Origin: Myxococcales bacterium
GTDB taxonomy: Bacteria > Myxococcota_C > UBA6777
DNA: 8,432 bases
Reading direction: 5' to 3'
Assembly (NCBI GenBank): GCA_027005175.1
Contig: JALTMC010000029.1
Span: forward strand, 1 to 8,432
This document shows positions 1 through 4,267 of this stretch, in pieces. A program made the position numbers and the translations under genes. The notes below the pieces were generated by a model. That model had not been told where the DNA came from and searched no databases. It saw only the letters and a list, made by a program, of their open reading frames with translations. Every line of letters starts with the position of its first letter. Within the stretch, counting starts at the first letter, position 1.

Positions 1-194
1 GTACTTGCATCTTGGAGATAAATCACCCGATTCATCCCAAGTCGCTTTTTTACAACAGCACAGTATGCGACATCATTCCCCAAAGCAAGGGACAACGTGA
101 TTTTTTGTAGTTCTTCAGAGTAGGAGCGGTGCTTTTTGGGCTTCTTTGCTCTCCAACGGTAGGAGCGGTGCTTTGTGTTGCCTCTTGCTCTCAC
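1..194 (-). CDS. Partial open frame, possible helix-turn-helix/transposase-like protein (runs off left edge)
   Basis: Reading the minus strand from a GTG at 194, 64 codons stay open to the window edge, so the C-terminus is missing. The first 25 residues are very basic and contain KHRSY twice, 13 residues apart. After this comes a stretch of the form YSEELQ...LALGNDVAY...VVKKRLGMN...YLQD. Its spacing (Tyr-Ser-Glu-Glu, an Ala/Leu helix, Val-x3-Leu-Gly, then Tyr) resembles the N-terminal helix-turn-helix of IS3-type OrfA transposases. The resemblance is by eye and weak, and the aromatic Tyr-Arg-Trp ending usual in that family is not present. The GTG has only AGG almost touching it, so the start is doubtful and the true one may lie downstream. 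It is divergent from the peptidase gene. It could be a decayed transposase fragment or a chance frame. Confidence 0.3.
   Translation of the reverse strand, partial: MRARGNTKHRSYRWRAKKPKKHRSYSEELQKITLSLALGNDVAYCAVVKKRLGMNRVIYLQDAS
120..174. repeat. 16-bp direct repeat, 39 bp apart
   Basis: GTAGGAGCGGTGCTTT occurs identically at 120-135 and 159-174. The 39-bp offset is 13 codons, and in the minus-strand frame each copy encodes Lys-His-Arg-Ser-Tyr. The intact period of three fits an in-frame tandem duplication in a coding sequence, which gives modest support to that partial frame. Confidence 0.8.
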
Positions 195-206
195 CCTGTT
201 TATATT
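178..206 (+). promoter_or_regulatory. Candidate sigma-70-like promoter for the M48 peptidase gene
   Basis: TTGCCT at 178-183 (4 of 6 to the -35 consensus) and TATATT at 201-206 (5 of 6 to the -10 consensus) are separated by exactly 17 bases. They would start transcription near 213, leaving a leader of about 40 bases before the ATG at 255. It is a sequence match only. The sigma factor preferences of this organism are unknown. Confidence 0.4.
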
Positions 207-254
207 GAGTTAGGTTTGTATGTATTCTGTGTTGCTTGGCGTAAGGACATTCTG

Positions 255-1838
255 ATGATGCGATATGGGCTCTTCGGGTTCTTCTGTGGGTTGCTTTTGG
301 GTTGGGTTTCTTTGACACCCACTCGGAGCACTGCAGCACCCTCCTCGCTCCCTGCACCTACTTCTTCGGTCAAGCCAACGAGAAGGCGTCAGCAAAAACA
401 AACAAGAACATCTCGAACGTCTCGAACGTCTCGGAAGAGACGAAGGGGGCGACGAAATCGAGCCTCTCGGTGGAGGCATCGCTCGGCCAAACGCCCTGGA
501 TTTTGGCGATATGTTCGGATGTTTTGGGGGTCGAAGGCGCTCTTTGTATGGAAGGCGAATCGGGAGTTTTGGGGGCCAACGGCACGATACAGTCGTAGGT
601 TTTGGGGTTCTCGTTTTCGTTATCTCTTGAAGGCGAATCGGGAGTTTTGGATTCCAAAACTCAAGTATATGGTGAAGGCCAACCAGGAATTTTGGGGGCC
701 ACTTCTCATCGAGCAGTATTTGCCTTATGTGAGGGACCAGTTTCGCTTTCTCAAATTCAACTACGGGGATCGCATCTCTCGGCTGTATGCTCGAACCATG
801 CGTCGCATTCATCCTGTATTCAAAGAGTTCCCTGTGTTTCTGTTTCACTACACCTATGACAAACTACCCAAGGAGTGGAAGTCTTCCCTGAAAAATGTTC
901 CAGCTCCTGTAAAAAAAGCCTTTGACAGCTATTTCTCGTGGTCTCTTCGTCATCTACCCCAATCATCTCGGATACGCAAAGAGTTACCGAAGCACTTGCG
1001 AGAGACGATGGACAACCTGGCGAAAGCGATGGTTTTTAGCCAGAATCGTCGATTCATTCGTCGGGTTCAGCGTGTTTTTTTGAAAGTGAGACGATTTGCA
1101 GAAGATACAAATATGCATAGCTGTTACAGGGTGATCGCTCTTCAAAGTCCTGTGATGAATGCGTTCAACACAGGGTGCACCACGTATGTGACCAGCGCTC
1201 TTGCGAGCAGGCTCACAGATTGGGAACTCGCAGCAGTGCTCGCACATGAGCTGTCCCATGGCGATCAGGGGCATGCTGTAAAGAATCTATGGTTGTTGTC
1301 TCAGTCGGCAGGAGAGCATCTTTATCGTTTGATGAGTGAGGAGGTTGAGTGGCTTCTTTCTGGACGGATCGGTCCAGCTCTACGACGCGTGATGGGGCAG
1401 GGGAATATGCTACCGATCTTGCATGCCTTTGGTACAAAAGCCCCTGCGGTGGAGGTGGCTGCTGATCAGGGGGGGACACGGATCTTGCTCAAAGCCGGAA
1501 TCTCTCCAAACCATCTCATTACTGCGCTGATGAAGTTGCATGGCAAGCAGCCCGGCGAAAATCTTGCAAAGGATCTGAAGAATATCGAAGCATTGCGTCA
1601 CTATCCCAGTTTGTATTTACGGGTTCAGGCCGTACGTCAAGTCTGGGCTCTTTGGCAGCGAAAACACCGTCGAATTCGAAAGAACCCCATGCAAAAAGAG
1701 AGCCTCGGTAGGTCAAGTCAAGACCAACGGGTATTCCAACATCGAAGGGGGAAGAGCCCCATACAAAAAGAGAGCCCACTTAAACGCAGTCAACCGGCTA
1801 CCTCGCGACCGGTTCAACGCTTCACTCCGACTCGGTAG
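255..1838 (+). CDS. Secreted M48-family zinc metallopeptidase with Arg-rich and Phe-Trp repeat N-terminal region
   Basis: A 527-residue protein with a C-terminal M48 peptidase domain. The zinc site is HELSH (His331, Glu332, His335), with the third ligand probably Glu400 in EVAAD, matching the family's E-x-x-A-D signature. The preceding NAFNTGCTTYVTSAL and LAAVLAHE match the core of periplasmic M48 enzymes such as BepA/LoiP, which degrade or refold envelope proteins. I chose the ATG at 255: AAGGA lies 7 bases upstream, and it begins a good signal peptide (about residues 1-27, cleavage near Ser-Thr-Ala). The frame is open further up to an ATG at 129, but that would bury the signal peptide. Residues 43-80 are extremely Arg/Lys-rich, including Thr-Ser-Arg three times. 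Residues 83-160 hold five Phe-Trp repeats. The tail after 468 is basic and holds a duplicated Gln-Lys-Glu-Ser segment. Substrate unknown. Peptidase assignment firm, N-terminal half unrecognised. Confidence 0.9.
   Translation: MMRYGLFGFFCGLLLGWVSLTPTRSTAAPSSLPAPTSSVKPTRRRQQKQTRTSRTSRTSRKRRRGRRNRASRWRHRSAKRPGFWRYVRMFWGSKALFVWKANREFWGPTARYSRRFWGSRFRYLLKANREFWIPKLKYMVKANQEFWGPLLIEQYLPYVRDQFRFLKFNYGDRISRLYARTMRRIHPVFKEFPVFLFHYTYDKLPKEWKSSLKNVPAPVKKAFDSYFSWSLRHLPQSSRIRKELPKHLRETMDNLAKAMVFSQNRRFIRRVQRVFLKVRRFAEDTNMHSCYRVIALQSPVMNAFNTGCTTYVTSALASRLTDWELAAVLAHELSHGDQGHAVKNLWLLSQSAGEHLYRLMSEEVEWLLSGRIGPALRRVMGQGNMLPILHAFGTKAPAVEVAADQGGTRILLKAGISPNHLITALMKLHGKQPGENLAKDLKNIEALRHYPSLYLRVQAVRQVWALWQRKHRRIRKNPMQKESLGRSSQDQRVFQHRRGKSPIQKESPLKRSQPATSRPVQRFTPTR
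408..434 (+). repeat. 9-bp tandem repeat x3 inside the peptidase gene
   Basis: Three adjacent 9-bp units of the form ACRTCTCGR encode Thr-Ser-Arg three times (residues 52-60) within the Arg-rich segment after the signal peptide. The second and third units differ only at the last base. Confidence 0.85.
522..701 (+). repeat. Phe-Trp (FWG...KANRE) tandem repeats inside the peptidase gene
   Basis: Phe-Trp pairs fall at residues 90, 105, 116, 131 and 146, that is, steps of 15, 11, 15 and 15 residues, with an extra Phe-Trp at 83. Three units end in Lys-Ala-Asn-Arg/Gln-Glu just before the next Phe-Trp. At DNA level a 22-base segment is identical at 551-572 and 629-650 (78 bp apart), and recurs with four changes at 674-695 (45 bp further). 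Both offsets are multiples of three. The units are likely helical and amphipathic, but I know no named repeat family that fits. Confidence 0.85.
1685..1776 (+). repeat. 20-bp direct repeat in the peptidase C-terminal tail
   Basis: A 20-base segment beginning CCCCAT and ending AGAGAGCC occurs at 1685-1704 and 1757-1776 with one mismatch. The offset is 72 bp (24 codons). It encodes Pro-Met/Ile-Gln-Lys-Glu-Ser in the basic tail beyond the catalytic domain. Confidence 0.8.
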
Positions 1839-2075
1839 GTCGTTTCGTTATCGTAGAGTGAGCTTGGTCTGTTTCATTCACTCGGCCTTGTGAACGTTCA
1901 ACTCCGACTCGGTCGGCGCATCTCTTGATGGGTTCTATTTTGAGCACCTTGGTCTGTTGTACACGCCACTCCGGTTCGGTAGGTATATGTTTTGATAGAC
2001 AATCTTTTGAGCCTCTTGGTCTGTTTCATGCTCCACTCCACTCCACTCCACTCCACTCCACTCCAATTCAGTAGG
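1824..2075. repeat. Decayed 67-bp direct repeats spanning the peptidase stop codon to the tenI ribosome-binding site
   Basis: Four heads of the form ACTCCGACTCGGTAGG lie at 1824-1839, 1901-1916, 1968-1983 and 2060-2075. A second conserved block, TGAGC..CTTGGTCTGTT, lies at 1859-1874, 1941-1958 and 2008-2027. Between units 2 and 3 both blocks are exactly 67 bp apart. Between heads 3 and 4 the distance is 92 bp, which is 67 plus five extra copies of a 5-bp unit. The first pair is 77 bp apart and more diverged. The TAG stop of the peptidase lies in head 1, and the AGGA ribosome-binding site of the next gene lies at the end of head 4. No coding frame or clear hairpin explains the array. Confidence 0.75.
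2031..2065. repeat. CTCCA pentanucleotide microsatellite, 7 copies
   Basis: Seven perfect CTCCA copies (35 bp) lie inside the 67-bp repeat array and end 17 bases before the GTG start of the next gene. The motif matches the start of the repeat head (ACTCC), so it probably grew by slippage from that sequence. Such a tract can change length by 5 bp steps between cells. Confidence 0.95.
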
Positions 2076-2082
2076 AACAAAG

Positions 2083-2124
2083 GTGATACAATCAACTCCT
2101 TCTGTGATACAATCAACTCCTTCT
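2083..2124 (+). repeat. 21-bp perfect tandem duplication at the tenI start
   Basis: The 21-base unit beginning GTGATACAATC is present twice without interruption (2083-2103 and 2104-2124). It encodes (Val/Met)-Ile-Gln-Ser-Thr-Pro-Ser twice at the N-terminus of the TenI-like protein and duplicates the GTG start codon. Only the first GTG has a ribosome-binding site at a usual distance. Confidence 0.95.
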
Positions 2125-2745
2125 CTTTTATGGCCTATGGTTGTTTTGGTGATTGATGTTGAGAGAGGTTGTCATCTCTCTCTTTCTTCTGTTGTGACAG
2201 GAGCTGTGGATGGAGGCGTTGGAATGGTCATCCTGCGAGATCGAAACTCTTCAACAGATGCTGTGTTGCAGCGAGCCAGAGACATACGTGAGTGGGTCCC
2301 AACATCTGTCCCTTTTTTGATCAACAGTCGGCTGGATATCGCTCGGGCTGTTGGGGCGGATGGAGTTCATTTGCCTGAGCATGGACTCTCTGTCTCTGAA
2401 GTTCGAGAGTTTCTCCCACAACATTCTCTGGTTGGGCGGTCTGTACACAGTCGAGATACAGCCATCTCCTCTGTATCTGAAGGCGTGGACTATCTGTTGG
2501 TTGGCACGATGTTTGTGACATCAAGCAAGCCTGGACGCATCCCAGAAGGACCTGACTCTTTGCGAACGATCCACTCTCAGGTGACAGCTCCCCTTGTTGG
2601 CATTGGTGGCATTCATGTCGGTAATGCTGGCCTTGTGATGCAGGCCGGTGCACGAGGTGTCGCTGTTGTCACTGCCATCACACACGCGACACAACCTGAA
2701 AAAGTAACACAACAGTTGGTTCAGGTTGTCCATAGATATGCTTAA
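2083..2745 (+). CDS. tenI: TenI/ThiE-family protein, probable thiazole tautomerase-type
   Basis: 220 residues with the (beta/alpha)8 fold signatures of the thiamine phosphate synthase/TenI family: ILRDR, LINSRLDIA, GADGVHLPE, VGRSVHS, DYLLVGTMF with SSKPG, and the phosphate-binding end VGIGGI plus ARGVAV. Two features favour TenI (thiazole tautomerase, which aromatises the thiazole phosphate carboxylate in thiamine synthesis) over ThiE. The Asp residues that hold magnesium in ThiE (N-D and GQED motifs) are replaced (Ile-Asn-Ser and Leu-Pro-Glu-His). ThiE's GVST loop is GRSVHS, whose His122 matches the catalytic His I recall in Bacillus subtilis TenI. The start is GTG at 2083, with AGGA 6 bases upstream. 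An ATG at 2137 lacks such a site, though family similarity begins there. The first 18 residues are extra and come from the 21-bp duplication. No other thiamine genes are visible. Family firm, reaction inferred. Confidence 0.85.
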   Translation: MIQSTPSVIQSTPSLLWPMVVLVIDVERGCHLSLSSVVTGAVDGGVGMVILRDRNSSTDAVLQRARDIREWVPTSVPFLINSRLDIARAVGADGVHLPEHGLSVSEVREFLPQHSLVGRSVHSRDTAISSVSEGVDYLLVGTMFVTSSKPGRIPEGPDSLRTIHSQVTAPLVGIGGIHVGNAGLVMQAGARGVAVVTAITHATQPEKVTQQLVQVVHRYA

Positions 2746-3054
2746 TCGAATGGCCATCGGTTGTGTGGGGTGGTGGGTTTTCTGCGCTGTACCTTCCCAA
2801 TCCTTCGGGTCGCTCCCAACATGTTTGTTCTTTTTGTATTGTTGTCGTAACTACCTTTTGCACAAAGGGTATCTTCTTTTGAAAAACGGTTGGTTTCCTT
2901 TTGTCAGGATGGTGTAGACCATGTCATTTTCTTTACAAGACTAGGGGTTTCTGGGTAAAGCTGCAAAAGGGTGTCAACCATCAACACTGCGATTGTGCAT
3001 GTGTTGTGTGTTGTACACATTGTAGATTTAAGGCATGGGATATAGGGAAGTTGA
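2746..3054. other. Non-coding gap between tenI and the 379-residue gene
   Basis: No frame here has both a ribosome-binding site and protein-like composition. A short frame from an ATG at 2750 to about 2917 is Cys/Trp/Phe-rich and lacks a Shine-Dalgarno, and a frame from 2901 runs out of phase into the next gene. T-rich stretches and a weak hairpin (2852-2880) could end tenI transcription. Near the right end, TGTGTTGTACACA-like sequence (about 3006-3018) forms an imperfect dyad. I found no -35/-10 pair with good spacing. Confidence 0.5.
2852..2880 (+). terminator. Weak candidate intrinsic terminator after tenI
   Basis: CCTTT (2854-2858) pairs with AAAGG (2864-2868) around a TGCAC loop, and the outer TA/TA pair extends the stem past a bulged G. 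A T-rich run, TCTTCTTTT, follows. The stem is short and low in G+C, and it lies about 105 bases after the stop codon, so this is a tentative call. Confidence 0.25.
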
Positions 3055-4194
3055 ATGACCCAGGCAAACTGGCAAGCAGAGCAGCAGTTGTTAGTGGAAT
3101 GGATACAAGAGTCTCCAACAAGATTGGAGGATGTTGGAGATATCGAAGTGGGAGGTTTGGGGGAGGAAGAGGCTGTCTGGATGAAGGCGATGGAGCCGCT
3201 TGGTATTGATACGTTGAACCAGGCTCTTGAAGAATTGCGTGACCCCTTACTGCATGGTGATCTCTATCGTGCAGCCAGAGTTGCTTTGTTTTGTGGCTCT
3301 TTTGTGGAGCGAGGTGCTGATCCTACCATTCTCGCAGATATTATGGTCGAGATGCTAGAGCAACGCTTGGTGCAGGCATTGCAGCTTGTGGTAGAGGTTG
3401 AAGAGGGCTGGGATCTCGATAGCCCTGATGAACTTCCCCATGACCGCATCCAGCAGTTTTGGGATGAACACCCCGATTGGGTTAAAGGTTGGCGCTCTCT
3501 TGGTTTTGTTGTCTTGCCAACGATGACCATGTTGGCTCGCAGCCTAGATGCACGCCAAAAAGCCCGTAGCAACACAGCATTCATGGAACTTGTTGATGCG
3601 ATGGAAGAGGTTTGTGAGGTGGTATACTATGTCTCACAGCTTCTCTTTATGGCGGATGATGAAGAGATTATCGTACTCCACCATGGTGAGAATAAAGGAT
3701 TTCGCGTTCGGTTGGAGGCGGTTCGCAACAACTTTCACTTGTTTACGTTGTTGCAGGATACACTGCTTCATCATCCCGGTGGTCCCTTGCTTTTGGCCGA
3801 TCCTCCCGATCCCAGAATCGGTGCAATTGCGAGGGGCGAGGTCAACCTTGATGATGATATCTCTGTGGATGCCATCTGGGGTTACTTTCAATGGACTCAT
3901 CGCGCAGGAGAGAACCTTGAAGCTTCTGAAAATGATGAAGGGGTGATGTCACATCTGATTTGGGGCGAGATGCTTCCTGAGTCGATTCGCCCGTGTCGTG
4001 GCGTACCAGTGATCTTACTCGAACCTGTCCCCTTTGCCAGAACATGGGGTGCTAACTTCTTTGCACCTCTACACGACGCACTTCGATCCAGCGTTGAAAT
4101 ACTGGAAATCCTCAGCCCCGCTGATGTCAAAGAGTGGTTTCATTTTATCTCCAACCAAACCTTTGAAACAACCGACAAATCCGATCTCAATTAG
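3055..4194 (+). CDS. Hypothetical acidic soluble protein, 379 residues
   Basis: I do not recognise a family. The ATG at 3055 follows AGGGAAG at 3043-3049, a plausible ribosome-binding site, and the codon use and composition look like a normal globular protein. It has no signal peptide and no membrane helix, and is rich in Glu and Asp. Residues about 1-210 look mostly helical, with heptad-like Leu/Val spacing and an acidic stretch near 110-130. The segment from about 255 to 290 is Pro/Asp-rich (LLLADPPDPR, then VNLDDDISVDAIWGYF). The C-terminal third contains a hydrophobic strand-like stretch (VPVILLEPVPF) and ends ADVKEWFHFISNQ. It converges on the tail-anchored protein gene with 73 bases between stops. 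Likely cytoplasmic. Role unknown. Confidence 0.75.
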   Translation: MTQANWQAEQQLLVEWIQESPTRLEDVGDIEVGGLGEEEAVWMKAMEPLGIDTLNQALEELRDPLLHGDLYRAARVALFCGSFVERGADPTILADIMVEMLEQRLVQALQLVVEVEEGWDLDSPDELPHDRIQQFWDEHPDWVKGWRSLGFVVLPTMTMLARSLDARQKARSNTAFMELVDAMEEVCEVVYYVSQLLFMADDEEIIVLHHGENKGFRVRLEAVRNNFHLFTLLQDTLLHHPGGPLLLADPPDPRIGAIARGEVNLDDDISVDAIWGYFQWTHRAGENLEASENDEGVMSHLIWGEMLPESIRPCRGVPVILLEPVPFARTWGANFFAPLHDALRSSVEILEILSPADVKEWFHFISNQTFETTDKSDLN

Positions 4195-4199
4195 TTCGG

Positions 4200-4244
4200 A
4201 GCTCAATGAGCTTTGAGTTGCAAGTTCTGAGTAGGTTTTGAACT
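4200..4244. terminator. Hairpins between convergent genes, possible terminator region
   Basis: Two small inverted repeats fill the 73-base gap between converging stop codons: AGCTCA (4200-4205) with TGAGCT (4207-4212), and AGTTC (4223-4227) with GAACT (4240-4244). Position favours transcription ending here from both sides. Neither stem is strong and neither is followed by a clear T run on either strand, so the call is tentative. Confidence 0.25.
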
Positions 4245-4267
4245 GTGATCTCCACTACGTATTTGTC

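Noticed and set aside
129-254. Upstream extension of the peptidase frame to an ATG at 129
   Set aside because: It has no good ribosome-binding site and would place the signal peptide about 42 residues inside the protein. ATG 255 has AAGGA at the right distance.
210-848. 212-codon minus-strand frame over the peptidase N-terminal half
   Set aside because: It is antisense to a gene with a signal peptide and an M48 domain. Its Pro/Arg/Ser-rich composition is the mirror of the Arg and Phe-Trp repeats.
1824-2075. CRISPR array
   Set aside because: The repeats are degenerate, the sequence between heads is itself repeated rather than unique, and no cas gene is present.
2750-2917. Short hydrophobic frame after tenI
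   Set aside because: It has no Shine-Dalgarno, and its composition is typical of T-rich non-coding DNA.
2901-3209. 102-codon plus-strand frame with a Cys-rich stretch resembling a zinc motif
   Set aside because: The Cys run comes from repetitive TGT/TGC sequence in the intergenic gap, and the rest overlaps the 379-residue gene out of phase.
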